Below, one piece after another: positions 37,558-46,924 of a DNA stretch of 64,000 nucleotides. The translations under genes were made by a program, and so were the position numbers. Positions within the stretch are counted from its first letter, which is position 1, and the number at the start of each line of letters is the position of its first letter. The stretch covers positions 1 through 64,000 of the forward strand of contig JBFIES010000004.1 of the NCBI GenBank assembly GCA_041603235.1. Direction: 5' to 3'. The stretch is from Panacagrimonas sp041603235 (lineage in GTDB: Bacteria > Pseudomonadota > Gammaproteobacteria > Nevskiales > Nevskiaceae). The notes beneath the pieces are model-generated. The model made no database searches. It was not told where the DNA came from and worked only from the letters and a program-made list of their open reading frames with translations.

Positions 37558-38147
37558 GCCTGATTCCCATGCTCGGAGACTGGGAAGTACCCAGCGTTAC
37601 GCGTCTGGAGACGCTCGAGAATCGACGTCTTGCGGAAACACGAATTCCGGGGCGTGCAGGCAGTGTGTTTCAGGATCTCAACCGGGCGCCTGCCAAGGTC
37701 GTGATCGAAGGTTCTGTTTATGGCGACGAGCTTGCGCAGACGTTTCTGAGCGATCTGCGCGAGAAGTTTGTCGCCGGTGATCCTCTGACTTTCGTGTCAG
37801 ACATCGCCACCGGTACCGAGATTCAGTATGTGCTGATCCAGCAACTGCACATACAGGCCGCGGCGTCGCACGCGGATCAGATCGACTATTCAATCTGGCT
37901 GGTGGAGTCGCCGCCACCGCCACCGCCGAGCGACATTCTGGGTGGCATCGACACCAGTCTGCTCGATCAGGCGGGCAGTCTGCTCGATTCCGCCATGGGC
38001 GCACTCGATGCGCTCAGTGCACTGGGCAGCGTGCCGAACTTGTCCGACCCAACAAAGCCGCTGGCGGGTGCGCTGGATGGTGCAAGCGCCACGGCAGACG
38101 AGGTCAGTGGCGTGGGCAATGCGATAGACAGTGCCTTGAACAACTGA
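37554..38147 (+). CDS. Baseplate/tail protein resembling the DNA-circularisation N-terminal family (Mu gpN-like)
   Basis: 197 residues. The N-terminal ~110 (RIPGRAGSVFQDL, VVIEGSVYGDELAQTFLSDLREKF, DPLTFVSDIA) resemble the start of Mu gpN-type and related tail proteins that link the baseplate hub to the tail. A run of six prolines near residue 120 separates it from a helical, Ala/Ser/Asp-rich C-terminus (LLDQAGSLLDSAMGALDALS) likely to be a coil or flexible arm. It overlaps the previous gene by four bases and precedes the tape-measure candidate by three. Similarity is modest. Confidence 0.55.
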   Translation: MSLIPMLGDWEVPSVTRLETLENRRLAETRIPGRAGSVFQDLNRAPAKVVIEGSVYGDELAQTFLSDLREKFVAGDPLTFVSDIATGTEIQYVLIQQLHIQAAASHADQIDYSIWLVESPPPPPPSDILGGIDTSLLDQAGSLLDSAMGALDALSALGSVPNLSDPTKPLAGALDGASATADEVSGVGNAIDSALNN

Positions 38148-38150
38148 GCC

Positions 38151-41100
38151 ATGGCCAATCTCATCGAACAGGTCCAGTCCATCACCTCCGGCTCTTCGGT
38201 GAGTGTGGATGTATCGGTGCAGGCGGGAAGCATTACCCAGATCGCCGAATTGGTGATTCGTCTGGCACAGAATCCGCCGGATGACCTTGCGTCTTTCCTG
38301 CAACATCTGCAGACCATTCCGACGCCGCAGATCAATGTAGACGGCAGCATTGCCGAGGTCTTTCAGGACATCCTCCCCGGTCTGCAGGAAGGACTTGGCG
38401 TCAAGGTATCGGCACTCACGCAGGCTGCGGGCGCAATCGGCAGTGGTGTCAGCACCGACCTCACCGGGCGGATCGAACCTCTGCTGGCGGCGGTCAATCA
38501 GTTGAAGGCATTGCTGGACACCGACTGGAGTTGCGGACTGGTTCCGGCACTCGCGGCAAGTCCGGCGGCGTCGACCCCATCGACTGATCCTGCGCCAGAC
38601 CCTTCACCGGACCCGTCTCCCGATCCGGCGCCGGCCGATGCGTCTTCTGCAGAGCGTCCGGCGGTGCTGAGCACGAACCAGGTTGATGATGCAAAGGCAT
38701 TGGCCGATACCCTGCCGCCGGACATGGCAGTAAAGGCCTTGCTGATCTGGTTGCACCAGCGTGTGGGCACGAGTCGACCCGGTTACTTCCAACTGCGCTC
38801 GATTCCGGTTCTGGACGATCTGCGCGACCCGCTGGACAGCCTGGTGCGTTGGGATGCAATGAGCGGCGCGCAGTTGCAGCAGGAATTTGTAGGCACCCTG
38901 AATGTGCTGACCCAGCTGGTGCAGGCTGAGGGGGCCTCGGTGGTCGCGGAATCATTCCCCTCAAGCCTTGCCGCTGACCTGCCGCTGCCTGATCTCAAGA
39001 CCCAGGTCGATGCACTGATCGATGCGCTTGAAGCCATTCCCGGTGCTGCGGACCCAGCGAGTCTGGCGGCCGCGGCACAGAGTGCCGCGCAGGCCATTGA
39101 GCTGCATAACCAGAGCATCGATGCGCAGCTGGACGCCATCGAAGCGCAGAAGCGGTTGATCAGGGAACTCCCCTCCAAGCTCGAAACGCGGATATGCCGG
39201 CTGCTGATGCTGGCAACGCCGCGCGCCACGTTCGGCGATCTTTCCAGTCGCCTCGGCGAGATTCCGCAGGCTTTGCCTGCAGAAAGCTTTGCCCCCCTGA
39301 CGGATCTGTTTGCCAATTTGCAGGAATGGATCGAGAACATTCTCAAACTGCTCGATTTCAGCGCTGTCCTGCAGCCGGTGACCGATGCTGTGCAGACCGT
39401 CGAGGCCGAAATCGCAAAGATCGAGCAGGGCATTGCTGAACTCACCGCAGACGCACGCGCCCTGTTTGGTGAAGCGTCAACCGCGCTGGGCGCCGTTGAT
39501 CTGAGCAGCTTCCAGCAGCAGATCGAAGATGCCTTGCAGTCCGCCTTGCAGGATGTGCAGGTGACATTGGGGCAGGGCCTCCGCGAAGCGGCGGGTGCGA
39601 TGGAATCGGCCATGACCGAGGTCAACGACGCACTCGCAGGTTTTGACCCGGAGACACTGGGCGCACCCGTGGCGCAGGTGCTCGAAGCGCTGCGCGATCT
39701 GTTTCAGGACAGCGCCGTGCAGCAGCTCATGAGCTCGCTCGATCAGATCAAGGCGCTCGCCAACCGGGTGGATGAACTTTCGTTCAAGCCCGTGGGTAAC
39801 ACCGTGATTTCCGGAATTGAGGAGATCAAGAACATCATCGCCGGTATTGATGTTGCGCAATTGCCGCCGCCCGGTGCCGCGCTGATTTCCACCGCACTCA
39901 AGGTGCTGCCACCGTCGCTGTCGCCGGTGATCAATCCCTTGATTGCGGGTGCAGAGAATCTGGTAGAGGCGGGCCCGGTGCCGGTGCTGGAAACGATTCG
40001 TGATCTGCCCAAACCCATTCTTGATGAGATGCGCGGGTTCTCTCCGCGGGACCTTCTGGATGAACCCCTGAATGTGCCGTTTCAGAACCTGCTGGGTGAG
40101 CTCGAAGGTTTCGACCCTTTGCAATGGGTGAATGCCGCAGACGAAGGTCTGGAGTCGCTTAAGCAAAGCCTGCTGGAACGCCTAGATATTCAGGCGCTGC
40201 TGGCACCGCTGGCCGATGCCCAGAAAGCGTTGTTGCAAAGCGTTTCGCAATTCCGCCCAGGCGCGGTCATTGCGCCTTTGACCTCGCAGCTGGAGTCTGC
40301 GGCGCAGAGCCTGTCCACTGGCCTGCCCGGCGCTGATCTGGTGGAAGGGCTTGAGCAGGCGCTTGCGCGGGTGCAGCAGATTTTCGGAACGCTCTGGCAG
40401 GCGCTGGATATTGCCGGTGTCTACGCCGATCGCTTCGCCTTACTGCTAGATCCGTCCGCGCAGCTGGATGCCTGGCTCGACGAAATTCTCGACAAATTGC
40501 CTGATGCTGCAGCCGCTGCAATGCAGGCCGAACTCGATGCGCTCGGTGCGGCGGTTGATGCCATGAAAGCCGATGCCATCAATGCGGCCTACGAAGCGGC
40601 TTCGGCTCCGCTGCGGCAGGCGCTGGATGCGATGGACGCTGGCGCAGCAATGGGGCGCCTTGCTGCGGCGCGGTCGCGGCTCAGCCCGACAGAAGCACAA
40701 GCCAGCCCCTGGCTTGAAAGCTTCAGCCCCTCCGATCCGGTCTTCAACCGTGGCCTGCGCGCCTGTACGGCGCTGCAACAGCGCCTGGAAGAAGGCGATC
40801 AGGCCATGTCAGCTTTGATGACGCCATGGGACGCGCGCTATCACGCAGCCAACGGCGCACTGGCAAATCTCAGGCCCGCAAGCTTCAGCAAGAGCGACCT
40901 CCAGCAATGGCTCAGAGAGGCGCTGCACCGGCAACTGGGCAAACCGGTGGTCAGTTTCCTGACTCAGCTGCAGTCGCTCGGCGGGGTGTTGCGGACCTTT
41001 GTCGATGGCATGGAGGCATCGCTGGGTGTGGTGCAGACGCGTCTGGATGAGGTGCTGTCTGTCCCGCAGGCGCTGGCAGATGCCGCGGCACAACTGACAA

Positions 41101-41576
41101 GTTTGCAGGACGCGGTTGGCAACATTGACTTGCAGATGTTCAACCGAGAAGTGGACGCCCTCTATGAGCAGCTTCTGGAGCAGGTTCGTGCCCTGGATGT
41201 CACGGTGCTTGCACAGCAGCTCAGGGATGCCATGAGCCGCACCCTCAATACCCTGAGTCTGGCTGATGTTCTTACACCAGGCCTGCGACAGGGTATCGAG
41301 CAGGCCTACGGCGAACTGCTGGCCAAGGTGGAGGCGCTGGACCCCGAACTGCTGGTGATCGAACCGCTGGATACTCTGTATCGACAGGACATTCTGCCGC
41401 TGGTGGAAAGGCTCGACTTTTCCGAGCCGGTACAGAAACTGATTGATGTGTTGCGCGAACTTCCGGATGAGCTGAAGGATGAACTCAACCGGGTTGATCT
41501 GGCCTATCAGGAACTGCTGGCAAGCGACCCCGGTGGTAGCGGTGGTGCCAGCATTTCCATTTCGGTGAGTATCTGA
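38151..41576 (+). CDS. Tape-measure protein candidate (1141-residue helical protein)
   Basis: 1141 residues, almost all predicted helix with repeated Leu/Ala-rich amphipathic segments, plus a PDPSPDPSPDPA-type linker near residue 148. There is no enzyme motif. Between tube and baseplate genes, the longest helical protein is normally the tape measure that sets tube length; if fully extended at about 0.15 nm per residue it would span about 170 nm. It lacks the strongly hydrophobic spans of many phage tape measures; those occur instead in the next protein. It could also form part of a translocated cargo. Role is inferred from place and composition. Confidence 0.6.
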   Translation: MANLIEQVQSITSGSSVSVDVSVQAGSITQIAELVIRLAQNPPDDLASFLQHLQTIPTPQINVDGSIAEVFQDILPGLQEGLGVKVSALTQAAGAIGSGVSTDLTGRIEPLLAAVNQLKALLDTDWSCGLVPALAASPAASTPSTDPAPDPSPDPSPDPAPADASSAERPAVLSTNQVDDAKALADTLPPDMAVKALLIWLHQRVGTSRPGYFQLRSIPVLDDLRDPLDSLVRWDAMSGAQLQQEFVGTLNVLTQLVQAEGASVVAESFPSSLAADLPLPDLKTQVDALIDALEAIPGAADPASLAAAAQSAAQAIELHNQSIDAQLDAIEAQKRLIRELPSKLETRICRLLMLATPRATFGDLSSRLGEIPQALPAESFAPLTDLFANLQEWIENILKLLDFSAVLQPVTDAVQTVEAEIAKIEQGIAELTADARALFGEASTALGAVDLSSFQQQIEDALQSALQDVQVTLGQGLREAAGAMESAMTEVNDALAGFDPETLGAPVAQVLEALRDLFQDSAVQQLMSSLDQIKALANRVDELSFKPVGNTVISGIEEIKNIIAGIDVAQLPPPGAALISTALKVLPPSLSPVINPLIAGAENLVEAGPVPVLETIRDLPKPILDEMRGFSPRDLLDEPLNVPFQNLLGELEGFDPLQWVNAADEGLESLKQSLLERLDIQALLAPLADAQKALLQSVSQFRPGAVIAPLTSQLESAAQSLSTGLPGADLVEGLEQALARVQQIFGTLWQALDIAGVYADRFALLLDPSAQLDAWLDEILDKLPDAAAAAMQAELDALGAAVDAMKADAINAAYEAASAPLRQALDAMDAGAAMGRLAAARSRLSPTEAQASPWLESFSPSDPVFNRGLRACTALQQRLEEGDQAMSALMTPWDARYHAANGALANLRPASFSKSDLQQWLREALHRQLGKPVVSFLTQLQSLGGVLRTFVDGMEASLGVVQTRLDEVLSVPQALADAAAQLTSLQDAVGNIDLQMFNREVDALYEQLLEQVRALDVTVLAQQLRDAMSRTLNTLSLADVLTPGLRQGIEQAYGELLAKVEALDPELLVIEPLDTLYRQDILPLVERLDFSEPVQKLIDVLRELPDELKDELNRVDLAYQELLASDPGGSGGASISISVSI

Positions 41577-41577
41577 C

Positions 41578-44334
41578 ATGGGTCTGGGTTCCATTCTTCT
41601 CCAGCCGCAGACCTTGCAGCGCATGCAGGCTCAGACGGATTCGCAAAAGCTGATCGATGACATCGTCAGCGTGCTGCATCAGGTTCTGGTCAAGCCGGAG
41701 AATGTTGCAAGCGTGGCGCCGGCGTTTCGACGCGCATTCGAAGACATGGGGACGCGCCTGCAGGCGCGGATGGAGCCGGGTCTTGATGCCGCACTGGAAC
41801 AGATGACGGCATTACTTGCACCCGCAACGGCTGCGTTCCGCAACATTGCTGACGAAGCCGGAGATTTCTCCAATCCATCGGACGGCCTGAACGTGGTCAG
41901 TCAGGTGATGGAGTTGATCCTCAATTTTGTAGAGGCGTTGTCTGATGCGCAGCTGCGGGCGCTGGCGGCTCAGCTCAAGATCATTTTTGCCGACACCCTG
42001 CGGCTCGACCAGGCGCTGCTGCGCAACGAACTGCGCGTGGTGTTTGTCACGGTGCGCACGCAACTGCTGCAGGATCTGGATCAGCTTGCAGAAGAACAGG
42101 CCGGTGTTCATCTCGCTTTGGCCGCATTGATCGGACGCCTTGAGCGTGACGCGCTGGATGCCATGCCCACGCTCAACCTGCATCCGGATCATCTCTCACT
42201 GGGCCTGATGCAGGCACTGCGACGCAGCGGGTTCGAGCAGGTCCGTTCGCAACTGAGCTGCATCATCGGCAAGCTCAAGTCACTGCTGGAAGCGGGTGGC
42301 AGTGTCCTTGATGCCACCCGGCTGGGGCCGTTTGGTCCGGGCAGCGTCGGCGCCGCACAACCGCGCCAGCCACTGCTGGGTGAAAAGTTCTGCTGGTATG
42401 CGACCTGGCTGTATGGCCTGAAGCGACGGGAGTTTCTGGAAGACCCCTGGTTCTTTATCTGGACCACCATCCTGCCAACCTTTCCCAGTGACGAAGTCTG
42501 GTTGAATGAAGACCGCACCCAGCTGATCCTGCGGCGAGCGGCGCGCGAAGATGAAGTCCTGTACCGCTCCGAGAGCGGGCCCATCGACTGGTTCGACGCT
42601 CCGCAGTTCAAGTCCGGTCCGGCTGCCGAGACCTTTGGCTTTGGCGCAGTAGGTCCCGAATTTCTTGAAGAATGGACGCGCGTCTTTTCCATCCTTGGAG
42701 ACTTCGGAAAGTTTGTCGCTCACATCGTGACGATGAGCCTGAGCCCCAAGGAATACGCGGCCAATATTCCGCTGTCGATCATTCACTTCGTGCGCAGCGC
42801 AGCCAGTGCGATGGCCGATGCGCCGCTCGGGTCTTTCGTCGCCCGCAAGGCAGGTGCAGGCGTTGGCGGTTACCAGTCGCTGTTCAATTCATTCCCCATT
42901 CTGGCTGTGCTCGGCGGCTCGTTTGAGGGTATTCACAGCAAGACGGCGCTGGCCAAGAACGAGTTTTTGCAATGGCTGACCCTGATCGGCGGCGATGCGC
43001 TGAGCGCCTATAGCATCAGCAGCATCACCTCGACGATTCAGGACGCCATGCTGAGTTTCTGGACCCTGATCAACCAAACCGGGCCCGCCGCAGCGCCGGA
43101 CGGCGAGGACACACGGCCGAACAACCGCGAGCACGGTGCGGCCATCATCGGCCTGGCCAGTACCGGTGCCAACCTGCTGTTGATGAAGGTGATCATTCCG
43201 CGCGAGGACTATTCGCATCCTTTCCAGGGCGATTCCGATGCCAATACCGCGGACGGCACCTGGCGCACATTCTTACCGTGGTGGATGGTAGGCGGCACGC
43301 TTGCCGGCGTGACCGGCGGCATCGTCGGGACCTTTGCCGTCTGGGCACTGTCGCGCACTTACGACTGGAAACAGTTCGGCGTGGAAATCGGCGTGGGCGC
43401 ACTCAAATCCTTTCTCGGATTCACCGTGGCGCAGTACGTGCTGATGGAAGGCGATACCGGCGATGGCACCTACAACACCACAAAAGAGCCGGACGGCACG
43501 GTGTATTCCCCGGCGCGCAAACCCTTTGACGGGTATCCGCCGCAGGACAGTTCGCCGTACAAGTTGCCGTATGAAAAGGGCATTGCTCAATACATGGGGC
43601 AGGGCAATCAGGGCTACTTCAGCCATATGCGTTTTAACGGTCTGCCCCAGGTCTACGCCTACGACTTTGGCCACGACTTTGGCGACGAGATTCTCGCCTC
43701 GCGCGGCGGCACGGTGGTTGACTACTTCGACTGGATTCCGGATGACGTGGAGCCGGACAACGCACAGATCACGCAGGCATGGACAGATTCGGATGCCGTG
43801 ATGGGTCTCAACTGGCGACAGTTTGTGCGGCCATCGGATGGCTCCACGCGCGTCAACACCGAGTCCTGGAACTTCATCATGATCCGCCACGACGCTGTTG
43901 ACAGCGACCACGACAAGGATCAGGAAGGCGTCGTGGCGCCTCACACCTATGCGGTCTACGGCCACGGCAAAACCGGCAGCGTGCGTGAGGTGTTCAATGC
44001 GCGCGGAGTTGCGCCCCGCGACATCATCGGCACCGTGGTCAGTCAGGGGCAGGTCATCATGCATGCGGGTGACACCGGCGTGAGTTTCCACAATCACCTG
44101 CACATGCATGTAATGGTGGCGGCCAGTGATCCGGCGCAGTCGGCCCTGAATATGGTGACGCCCACCGTGCAACCACCGCCGATCGTCAACGGAGGCGGCG
44201 CTATCGACACGATCCAGCCCATTGCCATGAGCAACCACCTGCGCCCTTACACCGTGCCTTTTGTTTTCCGCGAGGCGGGTCGTCTGAAGAACCTGACCTG
44301 GTACACGTCAGACAATGAGAAGGTGGAACCCTGA
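41578..44334 (+). CDS. Large membrane-spanning protein with C-terminal M23-type peptidase domain
   Basis: 918 residues. The first ~250 are helical. The middle carries hydrophobic spans near residues 520-540, 565-590 and 600-620. The last ~240 form an M23 (lysostaphin-type) domain: YAYDFGHDFGDEILASRGGTVV, HTYAVYGHGK and HNHLHMHV supply Asp and His zinc ligands; the usual HxxxD first His is replaced (Val-Tyr-Ala-Tyr-Asp), so the ligand set may be altered. M23 enzymes cut peptidoglycan cross-bridges. Together this looks like a tape-measure partner that opens the wall and inserts in the membrane. It follows the helical protein by one base. Confidence 0.75.
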   Translation: MGLGSILLQPQTLQRMQAQTDSQKLIDDIVSVLHQVLVKPENVASVAPAFRRAFEDMGTRLQARMEPGLDAALEQMTALLAPATAAFRNIADEAGDFSNPSDGLNVVSQVMELILNFVEALSDAQLRALAAQLKIIFADTLRLDQALLRNELRVVFVTVRTQLLQDLDQLAEEQAGVHLALAALIGRLERDALDAMPTLNLHPDHLSLGLMQALRRSGFEQVRSQLSCIIGKLKSLLEAGGSVLDATRLGPFGPGSVGAAQPRQPLLGEKFCWYATWLYGLKRREFLEDPWFFIWTTILPTFPSDEVWLNEDRTQLILRRAAREDEVLYRSESGPIDWFDAPQFKSGPAAETFGFGAVGPEFLEEWTRVFSILGDFGKFVAHIVTMSLSPKEYAANIPLSIIHFVRSAASAMADAPLGSFVARKAGAGVGGYQSLFNSFPILAVLGGSFEGIHSKTALAKNEFLQWLTLIGGDALSAYSISSITSTIQDAMLSFWTLINQTGPAAAPDGEDTRPNNREHGAAIIGLASTGANLLLMKVIIPREDYSHPFQGDSDANTADGTWRTFLPWWMVGGTLAGVTGGIVGTFAVWALSRTYDWKQFGVEIGVGALKSFLGFTVAQYVLMEGDTGDGTYNTTKEPDGTVYSPARKPFDGYPPQDSSPYKLPYEKGIAQYMGQGNQGYFSHMRFNGLPQVYAYDFGHDFGDEILASRGGTVVDYFDWIPDDVEPDNAQITQAWTDSDAVMGLNWRQFVRPSDGSTRVNTESWNFIMIRHDAVDSDHDKDQEGVVAPHTYAVYGHGKTGSVREVFNARGVAPRDIIGTVVSQGQVIMHAGDTGVSFHNHLHMHVMVAASDPAQSALNMVTPTVQPPPIVNGGGAIDTIQPIAMSNHLRPYTVPFVFREAGRLKNLTWYTSDNEKVEP

Positions 44335-45422
44335 TGGACTTGCCGTTCATGCCAGATGCGGCGAGCAATCCGGGATTCCGCCCGGCGTTTGCCATCAAGG
44401 CCGCTGCACCGTCCGGTGGAGGCGGATTACTGGATGCCGTCAGCAGCGCAGCGTCGAGCCTCATCGGACTGGGCGCGTCGCAATCTGATCCCTGGGCGGA
44501 GAATCTTCAGAGCCTGAGCCTGACCCGCGCCTGTGCGCCCTTTGTGGATCAGTGCAGTGTGCGTCTGAGCCGTGGGCCTTCGGCGCCGGATGTCGCGCTC
44601 GGTGATGCGCTGACCGTATCGGCCGGTTTTGATTCTGACCTGAAATCAGTGTTGACCGGCACGGTGACGTCCATGACATCGGGTACCGGCTCATCGATGG
44701 ACATCATCATCAGTTCGCCGGCTCAAAAACTTGCATCGATGCGCCAGAACAGCAGCTACGAGCAGCACAGCCTGTCCGACCTGCTGCAGTTATGGGCCAA
44801 TGAAGCGGGCGTGAGTGTCGGTACGGTAGAAGCCGGTCCGACCTTCCCGTTTGTGGCGATTGATGACCGCCGTTCGATCTGGGACTGGATGGCGGAGATC
44901 GCCGGTCTGTGTGGATTGAAGGTCTGGCTGGACGGGGACGGCGCATTGCAATGCAAGGCAGCTTCGTCTGCCTCCGCCGCACGTTATGTCTACGGCCAGG
45001 ATGTGATCGCTTTTGATTTTGTGGCGCGTGGTGCAGGGCTGGAGCAAGTCTCCGTGAGCGGTGAGGGTGCTGCCGGCAGTCAGGGCGCGCAGGCCTGGAG
45101 CTGGCTGGTGAAAAATGTGGGTGGTGTGCAGGTTGAAAAAGGCGGCGGCAGTCATGGGCGCGTACGTTCGCCGGGCCTGCTGCGCAATCGCGCTGCCGTG
45201 GAGTCGGCCGCGCAGGGATTGCATGGAAGCGCCAAAGCCAGTGCCTCCAGCCTGCATTTGCGTGTCAGCGGCGCGGCGCATCTGGGGCCGGAATCGCGAT
45301 TCGACTTGTCGGGTTGTCCGCAAGCGTCGGGCGACGGCAGCTACAAGCTGGGCCGGGTCACGCATCGCTACGATGCAGAGCAGGGTTTCACCTCCGAACT
45401 GCATGGAGTCAAGGCCGCATGA
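44334..45422 (+). CDS. Baseplate hub protein, GpD/VgrG N-domain-like
   Basis: 362 residues. From about residue 60 it follows the phage late control D (GpD, Mu gp44) pattern: DQCSVRLSRG, LGDALTVSAGF, VLTGTVTSM, then the second ring with SDLLQLWANEAGVSVG and IDDRRSIWDWMAEIAGLCGLKVWLDGDGALQC, the fold also found in VgrG. Hub trimers bridge tube and spike. The C-terminal third has TH-R-Y-D-AEQGFTSEL, a hub-end strand. A Gly/Ala/Pro-rich N-terminal stretch of ~50 residues precedes the domain. ATG overlaps the preceding stop by one base. Confidence 0.8.
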   Translation: MDLPFMPDAASNPGFRPAFAIKAAAPSGGGGLLDAVSSAASSLIGLGASQSDPWAENLQSLSLTRACAPFVDQCSVRLSRGPSAPDVALGDALTVSAGFDSDLKSVLTGTVTSMTSGTGSSMDIIISSPAQKLASMRQNSSYEQHSLSDLLQLWANEAGVSVGTVEAGPTFPFVAIDDRRSIWDWMAEIAGLCGLKVWLDGDGALQCKAASSASAARYVYGQDVIAFDFVARGAGLEQVSVSGEGAAGSQGAQAWSWLVKNVGGVQVEKGGGSHGRVRSPGLLRNRAAVESAAQGLHGSAKASASSLHLRVSGAAHLGPESRFDLSGCPQASGDGSYKLGRVTHRYDAEQGFTSELHGVKAA

Positions 45423-46033
45423 GCGATCTGTTCCAGACCCTGCGAAAACTGGTTCGGGAAGAAATGGCCAGCCAACGCTTTGCCGAGATTGGCGAGGTGC
45501 AGGAAGTGTTTCCTGCCGACCCTGACAACTACGCCTGCAGCGTGGCCCTGCGCAGTTCCAACCTTGTGATCAGCAGCGTGCCGCTTCTGGCAACACGCAA
45601 GGGCATGGTGTCGGTGCCTGACGTCGGGGACATGGTGCTGGTGCAGTTCGTGGGGGGGGATCTGAATCACCCCATCATCATTGGCAGTCTCTACAACGAT
45701 GTGGATCGCCCGCCGCCCAATGCCGAAGGCGAGATGGTGATCCACTTGCCGTCCAGCGCAGATGAAGATTCTGCGCTGCGTGTTGCATTGAGTGAGAACT
45801 CACCGATGAGTGCGAAGATCAACATCGGGTCGCGGCTCAAGCTGACGCTGCAGGATGCAGACCCGGTAGTGGATCTGGACGTGGGCGATGGCGCCGCCAC
45901 GCTGCAGATTGAAAGCAACGGCACGGTGACTCTGAAGAGTCAGAACGAGCTGAAGATAGAAGCGCAATCCAACATCAGCATCGCCGCCGGCGGAGAGCTC
46001 AATCTCCAGGGCGCAGTTATCAAACTCAACTGA
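45419..46033 (+). CDS. Baseplate spike protein (gpV/gp45-like, OB-fold)
   Basis: 204 residues. An N-terminal OB fold (GEVQEVFPADPDNYACSVAL, VPDVGDMVLVQFVGGDLNHPIIIGSLYN) is the gp5/VgrG/gpV signature. The C-terminal half (LQIESNGTVTLKSQNELKIEAQSNISIAAGGELNLQGAVIKLN in pieces) is a triple beta-helix needle with regular short strands. It forms the cell-puncturing spike under the hub. ATG 45419 overlaps the hub gene by four bases; a longer frame upstream lies inside the hub. The VgrG function is thus split over two genes, as in phages and not as in T6SS. Confidence 0.87.
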   Translation: MSDLFQTLRKLVREEMASQRFAEIGEVQEVFPADPDNYACSVALRSSNLVISSVPLLATRKGMVSVPDVGDMVLVQFVGGDLNHPIIIGSLYNDVDRPPPNAEGEMVIHLPSSADEDSALRVALSENSPMSAKINIGSRLKLTLQDADPVVDLDVGDGAATLQIESNGTVTLKSQNELKIEAQSNISIAAGGELNLQGAVIKLN

Positions 46034-46034
46034 C

Positions 46035-46427
46035 ATGAGCCAGCCAGTAGCCAAACAGGGCGACAAGATTGTGGCCACCGACATTCACATCGAGATGATT
46101 CCATCACCGGGTGGGCCGGTGCCGACTCCGCTGCCCAATCCGTTCAATGGCTCGCTGGATGGCAGCTTGAGTGCCGATGTGCAGATTGAAGGCAAGGCGG
46201 CGGCGGTTGTGGGCTCGACCGCGACGAACACACCGGCTCACATTCCCAAGAGCGGCCCATTCCAGAAGCCGCCGACCAACCGCGCCACGGTTCAGGCCGG
46301 TTCAGCCACCGTTTTCATCAATGGAAAGCCCTGCGCCCGAAACGGCGATACCGCCATCACTTGTAACGACCCCGCAGACCTGCCGGCTGGCAGCGTCATC
46401 GCCGTGGGCACGGTGCTGGCCGGATAG
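46035..46427 (+). CDS. PAAR-like spike-tip protein
   Basis: 130 residues of the PAAR/DUF4150 type: VAKQGDKIVATDIHIEMIPSP, VPTPLPNPF, HIPKSGPFQKPPTN, GSATVFINGKPCARNGDTAITCNDP. The conserved His/Cys residues bind one metal ion at the sharp tip. It sits on top of the OB-fold spike encoded one base upstream. It carries no extra toxin domain, so no effector is fused to the tip. Confidence 0.85.
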   Translation: MSQPVAKQGDKIVATDIHIEMIPSPGGPVPTPLPNPFNGSLDGSLSADVQIEGKAAAVVGSTATNTPAHIPKSGPFQKPPTNRATVQAGSATVFINGKPCARNGDTAITCNDPADLPAGSVIAVGTVLAG

Positions 46428-46444
46428 GAAGACTCAGGATCAAT

Positions 46445-46924
46445 ATGCCAGTCACAAGCGAAAACACGTCACATCTGCTCCGCGACATTCGCGCGTATCC
46501 CATTCATCGCGAGCTGCGTCCCGTGTACCGGTTGCGGGAAAATTACACACGTCAGTCGAGCCGTCGCGATGTCAGCTGGGACTTTGAACTGGGGCATGGG
46601 CGCGAGAACCTTGCGCAGGCCATCATCATGCGACTGCTGGTTCCACGCGGAGAACTGTCTGCTCTGGGACACCCGCAATACGGCTCGCGTGTGCACGAGT
46701 TGATTGGGGGGCGCAATACGGCCTCGCAGCGCAATCTTCTCAAACTGCACATTCTCGAAGCGCTGGCGCAGGAACCACGAGTGAAAAAAGTTGCCGAGCT
46801 CGATGTGCGGGCGTCCAAAGGCACGCGATCAACTGTGGATGTATTGCTGCGGGTTGAGGTCGCCGGGCTGCCGGAGAGCTTGCAGATTGGCCCCTTCAGT
46901 ATTGATCTGGGAGCGTCATCATGA
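46445..46924 (+). CDS. Baseplate wedge protein, gp25/GpW-like
   Basis: 159 residues. After ~55 N-terminal residues the gp25 fold is clear: HGRENLAQAIIMRLLVPRGELSALGHPQYGSRVHELIGG, then QRNLLKLHILEALAQEPRV and a strand-rich end. This protein nucleates the sheath at the baseplate in all contractile systems (T4 gp25, Mu gp46, TssE). It overlaps the gpJ gene by four bases, a conserved neighbour pair. Confidence 0.88.
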   Translation: MPVTSENTSHLLRDIRAYPIHRELRPVYRLRENYTRQSSRRDVSWDFELGHGRENLAQAIIMRLLVPRGELSALGHPQYGSRVHELIGGRNTASQRNLLKLHILEALAQEPRVKKVAELDVRASKGTRSTVDVLLRVEVAGLPESLQIGPFSIDLGASS

